NCBI RefSeq assembly: GCF_963678635.1
Contig: NC_087062.1
Coordinates: 12,320,670 to 12,384,669 of the forward strand
Direction of reading: 5' to 3'
DNA from: Symsagittifera roscoffensis
Lineage: Eukaryota; Xenacoelomorpha; Acoela; Convolutidae
DNA length: 64,000 nucleotides
The position numbers and the translations under genes are program-made. Position 1 is the stretch's first letter. The number at the start of each line of letters is the position of its first letter. Below, piece after piece: positions 43,801 through 51,955 of the stretch. The notes beneath the pieces are model-generated. The model was not told the origin of the DNA. It worked only from the letters and a program-made list of their open reading frames with translations, and did not search any database.

Positions 43801-46800
43801 ATGTATTATTTTTGAGAACCATTTCTGTATAAAAGATGCATTTTCAAAAAGGTTAAAAATTAATTGGGTTTTCATTTTCGTGCGTTCGTATTTCTATTAC
43901 TCACTATTTATATAATACCTACATAAAAAATGTTTAATTTGAAAATGTGGTAGCCAAAGTTGAATTTCTGAAAAACGAAATAGGGGAGGGGGGATAGTCC
44001 AACAAGGTCCTGGAGAGCAAAAAACTCATGCAGTACAAAACGATTTCTCTAAAAGGTTAGCTGGTTAAAGGCATGAAATAAAATGATCGCAATCTGTTAA
44101 ACAGCTTTGTAGAACAGGCGGTTATTGAACTTCTTGCTGTATTAATTCCAAACAAATGGATTTTATTAGAGAAAACGTATTTGGATCACCTGGGAGCTAC
44201 TTTTCAATTTTTGAAAATTTCATTTTTCAGAATGAGAGATACAACGGAGTGAAAAAGTTCCGATTGATGCAACGGACTAGAAATTTCCTCAGTTTTCAAT
44301 CTAAACAGGGAGAAAGTAACATTTAAAAATTGCTGTTGTTGAAAATTAACGTCTCAATAACTTTTCCGTTCATCGAAAAAAAAATGTTGAACATCGTTTT
44401 TCCGAATGAAAAATGGAATGAACAAATAATATCGGTGCAAAGCATATTCAACCAAAATGGTCTGTTGCATTTAACGCCCCGACAATTTTGATTGAAAACA
44501 ACTAAAATAAAGAGAAAAAAAGTGCAAAAAAAACATTAAGAAAATTTTTTTTGAAGAAAGTGCTTGAATGAGTGATAATTGATGGTTTTTTCAGCAAAAA
44601 ATGTGGTAGAATTAAATTTAGAGGTCGGGCTCCAAGCAAACTTCGGTCAGTATGAAATACCAAAAATTGTAAACCCGTTTACTCGAAACTGAAACATTTT
44701 TTCTGAAACCGTTTTGTGAATCACGCTTTTGAAAACTCCACACTTGAGCTCTTTATTGAGCTTTCTTGGGATAATCCGAATTGGATGTCAAAAGGACAGA
44801 GTCTACGCCATAGTAATGATTTTTGTTTTTGCGACTCGCCGATGAAATACTTTGCAGCCTGTCTAACCATCGTACGTTTATCTTATTTCGCTGAAAGAAT
44901 CTCGTTTTTTTTTGCAACTCAAGATCGTTTTTTGAGTTCTATTGCGGCCGAATTTGGTCAAGCTTCAGTAGACCTGCAACTGGAGTTCGGCTCTTTTTCC
45001 TTTTCCCCCCACCTGCAAATTTTTATATTTGAAGTTACTGTTCACTTTAACCGATTGTCATGAAAATTGACATGCAGACTAAATAGGCCATGACAAACAT
45101 ATTTGGTCTTCATAATTAACCTTATAAAACCACTCGTTAGACCATAAAATTCGTGTTTGAGTCAGGTGGGGGGGAAAAGGAAAAAGAGCCTGGAGTTCAA
45201 ATGAGAGCTCGACCTTACGCACTATCATTTCCATTGCAGAAGATCGCTTACACAATATGACGATCACAAAGTGAACGCCGTGCCACTATGCTAAGCGCCT
45301 ATAGTTCTATACTAAACCAAGCGTGGTCACACAAAAATAGATTTAACAAAAATGAATAACCTTCTAGTTGCTTTTGATAAACATAAAACCTACGTTTAGA
45401 TCGTCTAACACCCTTTTAAGCTCCTAATTTTTATTAATTACGATGAAATTGACTTCAAAAAGATAGATTACTAACATTCCAGACCCTTGAGGAAGTCCAT
45501 GTTAGTTTTCATACCAAAAACTGGGAGTGCCATTTATGACTTAGATGCCAGTTAAGGAGAAGCTTTTATGACTTCTCACAACACGATCCTCTGATTTAAC
45601 ACCTAATCCCAGAATTGGAGGAATTGTTTATAAAAAAATCAAAAAAAAAGTTTGAAAACGGTAAAAATGTCATAAGTTTTCCCAAGTTCATAAAATTTTC
45701 CTGGCCGAAAAAAGCGCGTAACTTTTATGCAGGAATATTGCAAAACATTTTGAGAAATGCAAAGAGTTTTGAAAAATGGTTTTTGAGAAATGCGAAACAT
45801 TTTTACAAAAACTAGAAAAAATTACAAACAAATCTGATTGATAGACCGGAGTACAAACTCCATTGGTTTTCAACCAAAGGAAAGAGCTACTTAACATTTA
45901 AGAAATAGAAATTAGGAATTATTGATGCACAAAAATTTGTCTGAATAACGGCTTTAACATGATACATTTTTTAGCACCTAAATGAGCTTTCCTTGGAGTA
46001 ACCTCAAAATCTTTTCTTGGATTAACCACAAAAGTTCTACGCCATAGTTTCTTCCCACATCGAGCGTGGTCAGAGAAACTTATGAAAAATTATTCTGAAC
46101 TAGGGACAATGAACTTGGGACAATTTATGAAAAATGATTTTGAGATTAAAATTTAAATTTTGAAACATGATTGAGAAAAGCTAAAATTATTATAAAAAAT
46201 GAATAGTTTTCCAAAGCGTCTCAAAAAATAATTTTATTCAAATTTTTTAATCAAAACTAAACCCCAAGCATTTGTCTAAGACCCGTTTTTAACGAACAGA
46301 GACTTTTGCAATCTTGTTTATTACTATACTTTTTTTGTAACATCCTACGTTTAGCTATCAAAAACTTTAAAACAACAATTTAAGGCTCTTTTCCAGTTCC
46401 CCCCTTCAACATCAATTTTGTAAATCTTATTTAAAGTTGTCATAATGCATTGAAATTTGGCATGGTGAACAAGTCGACAACTGTGAACAGATTTGTTCTT
46501 CATACTTTACATCGTAACATCCCGCATTTAGCCATAATAACACGTAAAACAAACATAAAACTCGGTATTTTGAAAGGAAGGAACTGAAAAAGAGCCCAAT
46601 TTAAAAATATATTAACGTGTAAAACAGATTTTTTCAATAAGCTTCTGTGCTTCACTTGAAATTTTTCCAAAAGTGAGCACTTTGCTGGTGTTTTTACAAA
46701 TGATTTATAGCATATAAGCAACAGTTTGTTTTGCATCTTGAAACGTGTTCACATCTCGACACTACGAGTCATGATTTGAGTCACTAAGTTTCTAGATGCA

Positions 46801-48946
46801 CAATTAGACTGTTATTTATCTACTACCTGGCTGATTTTGTTGCACAAAACGGCCATTTCTTCAAACTGAGATTCTTATTCGAGTTACTAATCTCATTTAC
46901 TATCATCAATCATTTAGTTCCTCATATGTTATTAGAAAAACAACACCAGTTTTTTTGTTGGATATTCGTAGTATTTAAAATCATCATAAATCGAATCGTA
47001 ATCAGTTTTGTGAAAACTTCACATCAGACGAAAAAACTGAATAGCGGTATTTGGAGGCCACATCTGGAAACACTGCGAATGCTCTGGCATAACCCTTTCA
47101 TAGGATTAAGATGTTTAAAAAAGTAGGAATACAATTTCAAATCATTTTTTTTGAAAGTTTAACCAAATATACTTTCATACCGTACTACCACTGGGTTGAG
47201 AACTTAAGTTTTAGTTTATATTTCAAATCGTATTCACACAAACATCACACAAATCATAACATAAAAATCATCCCTTATAACATTATATTTTGGAGCCTAG
47301 AAAAAAGGAGGAAATGAACTTTGAAGCCAGATTGGCAGTTTCTGAGTTAATCTTGGCGGCATTCCACAATAGAGCTGAAAATTTTGGCTCTTTTCCAGTC
47401 CTCCCCCTTTGATTTTTTTCTGAAATTCATTAAATGAAAGTCTATTTAAAATTACGGCTCTTTTCCAGCCCCCCTTCTTTCAAATTCAATTTTGAAAAGC
47501 TTATTTAACATTGTCATATTATCACGAAATTTGGCGTGGTGAACAAGTCGACAATTGTAAACAAATTTGTTCTTCATACTTTAAAGCGTAACATCACGCA
47601 TTTAGCCGTAATAACACGTAAAACAAACATAAAACTCGGTATTTTGAAAGGGGAGAACTGAAAAAGAGCCAAAATTACTTTTCATGTTGAAAACTGCATT
47701 AAAACGTGTCAGCGTGAACAGGTGAACAAATTTTCACAACAATTATAACAAGCAAAATGTCGTGTGAAGGCGCCTTTCGAAAAATTTTATGGTCCGTCAC
47801 CAAATATGGATAACTCAAAATAGTACAAAGGGGTGCCCCTTTGGGTCGGCAGGGAGTCGAATCCCTGAAGAAGGAGGCGTCCACCCCCCCCCCCTTAAAT
47901 CCGCCCCTGAGACCAAATATGTATGCCACGAGTTATGTTAGATTGTTAGCTATACAAAACATGCGTGTTTACAATTGTTACTTTGTTCACCATGCAAATT
48001 TTCATTGCATAATGACAACGTAAAATTAGTTTTTCAAAACTGAAAAACAAACGGGGAACGGCAGGGCTGGAAAAGAACACAATCGGACAACGAGATCAAT
48101 TTTTTCAAATTAGAAGTTTGCAGGCTTAGGAGGGGGCAGAAGAAAAAGCGGCGAGTTAAAATAAGACTTAACTCTTTTTCCTTTCCCCCACCTCGCAAGA
48201 ACATCAATATGGTGTTATGAGTGGCTTTACAAGGCAAGTTTGAAGACAAGAAATGTTTGTTATGTCTTAATTATTCGTCATGTCCAATTCCTTAACAGAC
48301 GGACAATGTGAAAATTGGGCTCTTTTCCAGTTCCCCCCCCCCTTTGTTAAATTACAAAAAGAGATGTTCAAAAATTGTTCACACGGCAATTTTCATGTTA
48401 GAACTGTTGTGAAAATTTGTTCAGCTGTTCACGCTGACACGTTTTAATGCAGTTCATAACATTAAAAATTATTTTAAAAAGATTTTCATGTAATGAATTT
48501 CAGAAAAAATGAAAGGAGGGGGGGGGGGGGGGAAACTGGAAAAGAGCCGAAAATTGACATGCAGACTATTTAGGCCATGACAAACATTATTGGTCTTCAT
48601 AATTAACCTTGTAAAACCACCCGTTAAACCATAAAATTCATGTTTGAGTGAGGTGGGGGGAAAAGGAAAAAGAGCCCAAAATTTTAGTTGTAACAATTTG
48701 CAGGTGGGGGGAAGTCAAAAGAGTCTATAGACTTTCCTGGTGGTTGTTTTTTAGCAGCTGTGACGTAATATCAATCTCTCGGAGCACATCTCCCGCAACT
48801 CGAGCACTCTTCGGGATAATTTTTAGTCGGTAGAGGCCCCCGAAGTTGATGCGAGTGACCGAATAGATCAGAGTTCCGTTGTCCCCTTTCGAAAGCTGTT
48901 TTATCGGCTGCAGATCTTTCAAAGTCGTGTCCCAAATTGAAGTCAT
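31631..48946 (-). CDS. Divergent protein-kinase-fold gene, probable pseudokinase, five exons
   Basis: Exons on the - strand, in transcript order: 48946-48737, 43271-43135, 34330-34231, 33176-33015, 31846-31631. Together they give 825 nt, 274 residues and a stop, with no internal stop. The fold is that of a protein kinase: a weak glycine loop (SKGDNGTLIYSV), beta-3 lysine (LYRLKIIPKS), alpha-C glutamate (VLREIDITSQLL), then HCYDWTEDDRYFYIL, LHELGYCHDGLNLDTIIV in place of HRDLKPEN, NNFENVK in place of DFG, LGVLLQN, and a terminal ILKHPHI like the end of Aurora/CAMK domains. Loss of HRD and DFG argues for a pseudokinase. Junction phases agree (0, 2, 0, 0), and spacing across the joins matches kinase spacing. 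Introns begin GA, GT, GG and GA and all end in AG. I do not recognise the family; an Aurora-like origin is only a guess. Confidence 0.75.
31847..33014 (-). other. Intron 4 of the kinase-fold gene
   Basis: Starts GAAAGAATT and ends GGTTTTGCAG. It carries a hAT-like MITE (31938-32199) and a C-run/GT-rich stretch near 32640-32695. A near-identical phrase GAAACTGG(C/T)AAAT occurs close to both ends (about 31871 and 32984). No gene was seen inside. Confidence 0.6.
31938..32199. mobile_element. hAT-like MITE with CAGGGGC termini
   Basis: The left end CAGGGGCTGATTTAG and the right end CTAGATCCGCCCCTG form an imperfect inverted repeat. The flanks CAAGAGGC (31930-31937) and CAGGAGGC (32200-32207) form an 8-bp duplication with one change. 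The 262-bp interior is non-coding. CAGGGGC termini with an 8-bp duplication are classical for hAT-derived non-autonomous elements. Confidence 0.85.
33015..33176 (-). CDS. Kinase-fold gene exon 3b
   Basis: 162 nt in phase 0: GNIIINNFENVKHYTYRKL, then a C-lobe segment with RNLGVLLQNVIVSQ. It ends TCACAG|GAAAGA. Canonical donors also exist a few codons earlier (AAT|GTGATC, ATC|GTGTCA, both phase 0), so the exact 3' end is uncertain by four to six residues. Confidence 0.7.
33177..34230 (-). mobile_element. Inverted-repeat element acting as intron 3 (GG-AG), split by a foldback element
   Basis: On the - strand it begins GGGCGTATTTTCTG just after GAACAG and ends CAGAAAATACGCCAAAAG just before GGA AAC. 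The termini GGCGTATTTTCTGTTATAAGG and its near-inverse (ending GTATGACAGAAAATACGCC, rejoined across the foldback insertion) match at about 19 of 21 positions. Without the foldback insertion the element is about 139 bp. AACAGG on the left and AAAAGG on the right look like a slightly decayed target duplication. Each contains AG|G, so splicing there restores GAACAG-GGAAAC in frame. A canonical alternative exists: donor ATT|GTTGAA with acceptor CAG|AAAATA. Confidence 0.7.
33195..34100. mobile_element. Foldback (long inverted repeat) transposon
   Basis: Exact 9-bp duplications TATTTTCTG flank it at 33186-33194 and 34101-34109. It is built of two long arms: CGGGTGCCGGACATCAAGCC at 33264-33283 is inverted exactly at 34081-34100, and similarity continues inward for about 390 bp to near 33657/33720. 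The ends carry variant subrepeats of the form GGACTTCAAGCCGA. The outermost left block (33195-33245) is also present inverted at 33672-33719 in the centre. No coding capacity. A 9-bp duplication suggests Mutator-like transposition. Confidence 0.88.
34231..34330 (-). CDS. Kinase-fold gene exon 3a (helix E, catalytic loop)
   Basis: 100 nt. It starts after CGTTTTAG with one base that completes the Ser codon left by exon 2, then encodes helix E and LHELGYCHDGLNLDTIIVEQ. It ends at GAACAG immediately before the inverted-repeat element that forms intron 3. Confidence 0.75.
34331..37720 (-). other. Intron 2 of the kinase-fold gene, upstream part
   Basis: The whole intron (34331-43134, GT-AG) is 8.8 kb. 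This part has a hAT-like terminus CAGGGGCGGATCTA at 35203, a decayed hAT-like stretch at about 36040-36240 with a run of about 17 Cs, and AT-rich sequence. The 111-codon + strand frame at 34435-34770 is Lys/Asn/Ser-rich and not recognisable. I see nothing else. Confidence 0.5.
36040..36240. mobile_element. hAT-like MITE fragment
   Basis: Contains TGACGCCGAAGG and GGGGGCCCTTTGG with the same spacing as the element at 6371-6791 (ATGACGCCGAAGG, GGACCCTTTGGG) and the fragment at 47760-47909. It begins near a poly-C run. The ends are not resolved. Confidence 0.5.
37721..41767 (+). mobile_element. Degenerate, internally deleted Ty3/gypsy retrotransposon
   Basis: It lies antisense in intron 2 of the kinase-fold gene. 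A protease-like piece (about 37840-37900) has its active-site Asp replaced (INTGSPVSF). About 120 bp later, RNase H appears (CDARHNGLG, SRFLKNAEGKYSTNELELLA, LTDHKAV, about 38080-38310), so nearly the whole reverse transcriptase is missing. Downstream come a decayed integrase in several frames (zinc-binding region near 39600-39730, an LLVAIDRY-type core near 39860, DHRANGLVERSIQTIKRK near 40075-40125) and a Ser/Pro/Thr-rich tail (41022-41767). I could not find long terminal repeats, a primer-binding site or gag. The copy cannot be autonomous. Confidence 0.85.
41911..41976 (+). repeat. CAATTTGGGTT short tandem repeats
   Basis: CAATTTGGGTTTTGG occurs at 41941 and 41961 (20-bp spacing), and a shorter copy CAATTTGGGTTA at about 41912. 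Confidence 0.7.
42341..42402 (+). repeat. 20-bp tandem repeat, three copies
   Basis: AAAATAAGAGCTGGAGATAA is repeated exactly at 42341, 42361 and 42381, directly followed by the hairpin at 42400-42426. Confidence 0.9.
42400..42426. repeat. Perfect hairpin, 11-bp stem, TATCT loop
   Basis: AAAAGCGGAAC at 42400-42410 pairs with GTTCCGCTTTT at 42416-42426. It abuts the 20-bp tandem repeat. In a bacterium it would suggest a terminator; in this animal intron its role is unknown. Confidence 0.85.
43135..43271 (-). CDS. Kinase-fold gene exon 2
   Basis: 137 nt starting GGC TTT GTG after the acceptor GTGTTTTAG and ending in phase 2 at TTTAG|GTAAAT, a canonical GT donor. It encodes the beta-4/beta-5 hinge and helix D region (HCYDWTEDDRYFYIL). 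Joining to exon 1 after HQ reproduces the usual kinase spacing H-x-x-[IF]-V-x-x-Y-D. Confidence 0.75.
43420..43505 (-). repeat. Possible tRNA-like SINE head
   Basis: On the - strand the sequence GCGCAGTAGGTGTAGTTCAA is followed about 25 bases later by GAGTTCGAGCC, a B-box-like motif; the A-box is weak. It lies in kinase-fold intron 1 and does not match the other SINE. Only suggestive. Confidence 0.3.
43772..44010. mobile_element. MITE with GGACCTTGTT termini
   Basis: Left GGACCTTGTTAACTATTCCC and right GGGATAGTCCAACAAGGTCC are inverse over about 25 bp with few mismatches, next to C/G runs. A second, partial left-type end (ATCTTGTTAACTAATCCC) lies just upstream at about 43745. No clear target-site duplication. 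The 239 bp have no coding potential. Confidence 0.7.
44822..45300 (-). mobile_element. tRNA-derived SINE, copy 2, interrupted by a MITE
   Basis: On the - strand it starts AGGCGCTTAGCATAGTGG with the same A-box as the copy at 17351-17646, followed by AACGCC-type spacing, GAGCTCTCA, and after the inserted MITE (44989-45190) the rest of the body (GCAACTCAAGATCGTTTTTT-like block, then CAGCCTGTCTAA on the + strand). Without the MITE and its duplicated 8 bp it is about 269 bp. Confidence 0.78.
44989..45190. mobile_element. GGCTCTTTT-family MITE inserted in the SINE
   Basis: Left terminus GGCTCTTTTTCCTTTTCC plus CCCCACCTG, and right terminus its inverse with one extra C, about 27 bp. Exact 8-bp duplication TGGAGTTC at 44981-44988 and 45191-45198. 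202 bp, non-coding. The right half is nearly identical to 48549-48676, marking them as the same subfamily. Confidence 0.93.
46384..46596. mobile_element. GGCTCTTTT-family MITE, subfamily 2
   Basis: Termini GGCTCTTTTCCAGTTCCCCC and, inverted, GGCTCTTTTTCAGTTCC. Exact 8-bp duplication CAATTTAA (46376-46383, 46597-46604). The 213-bp body is closely similar to 47456-47670 (shared TGGTGAACAAGTCGACAA, GTAATAACACGTAAAACAAA-like and ACTCGGTATTTTGAAAGG blocks). Confidence 0.93.
47456..47670. mobile_element. GGCTCTTTT-family MITE, subfamily 2, second copy
   Basis: Termini GGCTCTTTTCCAGCCCCCC and, inverted, GGCTCTTTTTCAGTTC. Exact 8-bp duplication AAAATTAC (47448-47455, 47671-47678). Another left-type terminus of the family lies just upstream at 47386, so it landed in or beside an older relative. 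Confidence 0.92.
47760..47909. mobile_element. hAT-like MITE fragment
   Basis: Contains AAAATAGTACAAAGGGG, CCTTTGGGTCGGCAGGG and a terminal AAATCCGCCCCTG, matching the order in 6371-6791 and the terminus of 31938-32199. The left end is missing. Confidence 0.6.
48318..48548. mobile_element. GGCTCTTTT-family MITE nested in a relative
   Basis: Termini GGCTCTTTTCCAGTTCCCCC and, inverted, GGCTCTTTTCCAGTTT with a long G run. Exact 8-bp duplication GAAAATTG (48310-48317, 48549-48556). It sits inside an older family member: the sequence to its right (48557-48676) is the right half of the 44989-45190 subfamily, and 48171-48300 is a matching inverted left arm. Confidence 0.92.
48737..48946 (-). CDS. 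Kinase-fold gene exon 1 (N-lobe)
   Basis: 70 codons from ATG to CACCAG, carrying the glycine-loop region, beta-3 Lys and alpha-C Glu. The next intron would begin GAAAGT. The only nearby canonical GT (one base after GAAA) leaves phase 1 and does not fit exon 2. A GT after GGAGAT is phase 0 but would delete helix alpha-C. No obvious acceptor precedes the ATG, so upstream exons cannot be excluded. Confidence 0.7.
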
Positions 48947-49036
48947 TTTGAAAATTGAACCTCACGTGACGCATGTGCATATAATTATTTCAATTTCGAG
49001 ATTATCGCTTTTTCTAGTTTCTGTTAATGAAGTCTG

Positions 49037-49310
49037 GGCTCTTTTCCAACCCCCACCCACTTTTGAATTTCAATTTTATGAGACTATGCTAACATCGTCA
49101 GAATGCATCAAAACTTGGCTCTTTTTCCTTTTCCCCCCATTTGCAATTTGGAAAAAGAGCCTGAAACTTGGCGTTGTGAACAAACTAACAATTGCAAACA
49201 GCTTTGTTGTTCATAACTTTCATATTAACATCACGCGTTTAGCCAGAACAACCAGTAAGAAAAAGATAGAAAATAGAACATTTGAAATAAAAGGGGAGTT
49301 GAAAAAAGCC
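49037..49310. mobile_element. Old GGCTCTTTT-family MITE hosting a deleted copy
   Basis: Left GGCTCTTTTCCAACCCCC and right GGGGAGTTGAAAAAAGCC are inverse. The flanks GAAGTCTG and TAAATCTC agree at only five of eight bases. The body resembles the 46384 and 47456 copies (AACATCACGCGTTTAGCC). It is interrupted at 49117-49161. Confidence 0.7.
49117..49161. mobile_element. Minimal 45-bp GGCTCTTTT-family element
   Basis: GGCTCTTTTTCCTTTTCC, a short ATTTGCAATTT centre and GGAAAAAGAGCC. The flanks CAAAACTT and TGAAACTT agree at six of eight positions. This is close to the smallest unit that keeps both termini. Confidence 0.75.
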
Positions 49311-51680
49311 TAAATCTCCATCCCTGCCCGAAAAATTTTTGTGCTTGGCTCAGTTTCTTTCTAAGGATTTTTTGTATGGCTTAAGCTTTGTATGACTTAG
49401 TATACAACACTAGTATTTATGTATGATTCACTTCATATCGTCATAATGCACAAGTAGCACAGAATATTCCTATCATTATCATGAAAAAAAAAACAGATTA
49501 TTCTTATTTCTTCAAAACTAGTGCCGTTTTTGTTCGTTTATAGCACTCAAAAACTATGCGATCGGGTAGAAAATTAAAGAATTGAACTTAATTGACAACA
49601 TTTGTCTTTAAAAACGAATAACAAACAATAAAAAAAATCAATAATTTTAACTTTTATAAGATTTTTTGCCTCGATAACCGCTAAATGAAACATCCCAAAC
49701 AATAAAATCAGTGAATCAACCTTTTTTTTTTAATTCTAATAGTCTAGAAAAAGGCAATTTTTCATATAACAAGTTAGACATGGTATCCGTTACTCACTCA
49801 AAGTTAGACATGGTTGACTCGAAAAACTGGTCGGTCACTTTTTTGACCCCAAGATTGCGCTATAAAACACGCGCTATAAACTGCGTACCATTCGCTCCCA
49901 GGATGCATTTGGATGAGGCGATCTAGGTAGGTTGTACTTCAACTGAATGCTTTTATGCACGAGAAACGTGGGAGAATCGGCATTCCAACATGTTAAACAC
50001 AAGAAAAGTTTTTTTCAGCCCCTAAAAAATTACTACCATTTTGTGATCATATAGCCAAAAACTTTCCTTTGCTAGAGATAAGACGCTTAATAGCCATCAC
50101 AAGAAAAATTGTCTATTAATGAAAAAAAAAACTGAAAAAAAATCAGCGCTTCTCAGTTGCTCGATAAGAAAGAATACAAGAAACAGTCCAAAAAACCACT
50201 CATTTTTGTCGACACAAGAACGACGGCTATTAATGACTTTTACGATAAAGGGAAGGCCAGACAACATTGGTAAAATGATTTTTGCTCTTTGCCCACTACG
50301 AGTTACGCACTCTTTTTCAATAGTTCAAAGCACAGAATTTAATCTAATTGCAACAAACCTATGATGAGGGAAGCAACGAAGAAGCGTTGAATGCGAGTGG
50401 TTTTGCGATCAGATTCAGTAAAACGTTTAATGCGACCGGTGGGTTTTGATAATCCATCAGGTCTTTAAAATGAGAGCAAGAAGAATTAAAGCTCGACCTC
50501 TGAACATTTTTGCCGGCATCCAGTAGCTTGCACTCGTCGCAGAATTTTTTCTTGGTCATTTATGTTTTCCGCGGATTCAAACTTAACATTTTCTAAGGTT
50601 CTGAAATCTGAAATGATGATTTCATGGCAAAAAACTTGTAACTTTTATACGATCAAGCGTTTTTCCTTGGAGAATGAGCTTTACTGCTTTGCTTCATGGT
50701 TTCAGCAATGATACCTCTAGTTCAAGTGTAATCGAAGTGGCCACCAAACAAGACACGAAACCATTGGTCAATCGATACCGAATGTAAAATTTTTGCTACT
50801 CGATTGGCAAACAAAAAGTGTTGTTAATTACTCGAGCTCAACCAACGAAGAACCAGGCTTCAACAGAGGCAGGCTTCAGCAGCGTTGTGAGAAGAGCAGT
50901 TTGATGACACCACTTTGGCTTGAAAGCGACTTCGATAGCGCTATTTTTGCCTCAAAAGATAATTAAAAATCCACAAAGACGCATTCCTTGAGCTATCACC
51001 GAGCACGAGTATTTCATTTTCAACAAAATTAAAATCAAAATTATGAGAACACCTAAATTTGGCAAAGCATGAAATTCAATCATAAGTTTTACTTACTGTA
51101 CAATGATTTTGGTACGATATCATCCCATGAATACTCATGCTGATTACCCAATCGCAAGACGTCCTTAAGTTGTGAAGTAATATGCGAGCACACACTGTAT
51201 ACGGGACGACAAGTAATCTTGGATCTTCCATGTAGGGACGATCGTCTAAAGGGACGAAACTAACCCTGATCATTGTGTAACCGAGTTTTTGAACTTAAGA
51301 TCATGTTTTCTGCGCACAACCGACGAGTCATTGAACTGGTTGCTCTTGGAACCAAATACATGCAAAGCTACTTCCGGAATGCTCAGAGCAGTAAAAAAAA
51401 TCTCTCTAGTTTGACTAGCCAGGGACTTGGGAAAACTTAGTTTTAAACAAATCCTCAAAACTGCTATTGAAATTAGTAGATTGAACCGTTACTTTAGCTG
51501 ATCCCTTAGGATAATTCAGTCAATCAAAGTGCGACTCATTGCTTAGGCCGTTTCATATTTTTGAGATAGTCATTTAGGTGAAAACTTTTCAACAGGGCGT
51601 GAGCGGCTTTTCTGGTCAGTAGTATATGTGGGGTAAAAATCGAGTGAGGGGGGAAGGGGGAGGAGGAGGTTGGATGCTGA
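49311..51680. other. Intergenic region, no clear gene
   Basis: Several - strand frames (50359-50559 with CDECKLLDAGKNVQ, and 51076-51458) have a more protein-like composition than the surroundings, but break into other frames and match nothing I know. They may be remains of a transposon coding region. No promoter, repeat or RNA was seen. Confidence 0.4.
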
Positions 51681-51684
51681 CCTC

Positions 51685-51955
51685 CAGGTATTAACATAGG
51701 CTATAGAGTATCCGGTCAGCACCCTATGTAATAATATAGGGAACAGATTTCTCAATGTCTTAAGATAGGGAATATGTTTCCCAATGTATTAACATAGGTT
51801 ATAGGTTTCAGATGGTAAATTGTTTTTGCGCGCGATTTTCGCATGTATTAAGATAATGTCTATATATTTCCCTATGTGTTAGTATTAGTTAAAAAAATCA
51901 ATGCATTAAGATAGGGATTAGATTTTCCAAGGTAAAAAGATAGGTTTCAGAAATT
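51685..51955 (+). repeat. Degenerate minisatellite, unit about 35-45 bp
   Basis: Variants of (C)AATGTATTAAGATAGGG, followed by a TATAGGTTTCC-like stretch, recur about seven times (for example near 51689, 51724, 51754, 51777, 51842, 51900 and 51925). Confidence 0.7.

Larger units (their letters stand above)
43272..48736 (-). other. Intron 1 of the kinase-fold gene (GA-AG), packed with MITEs
   Basis: Starts CAG|GAAAGTC and ends GTGTTTTAG|GGC. The 5465 bp contain several short inverted-repeat elements, a SINE split by one of them, and hAT-like fragments; these are listed separately. A terminus of the GGCTCTTTT family lies about 11 bp inside the donor (GACTCTTTTGACTTCC). Confidence 0.6.

Noticed and set aside
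50359-50559. Small - strand Cys-containing protein
   Set aside because: An alternative frame over the same bases looks equally protein-like, no start or splice context is convincing and no family is recognised; left as possible transposon debris.
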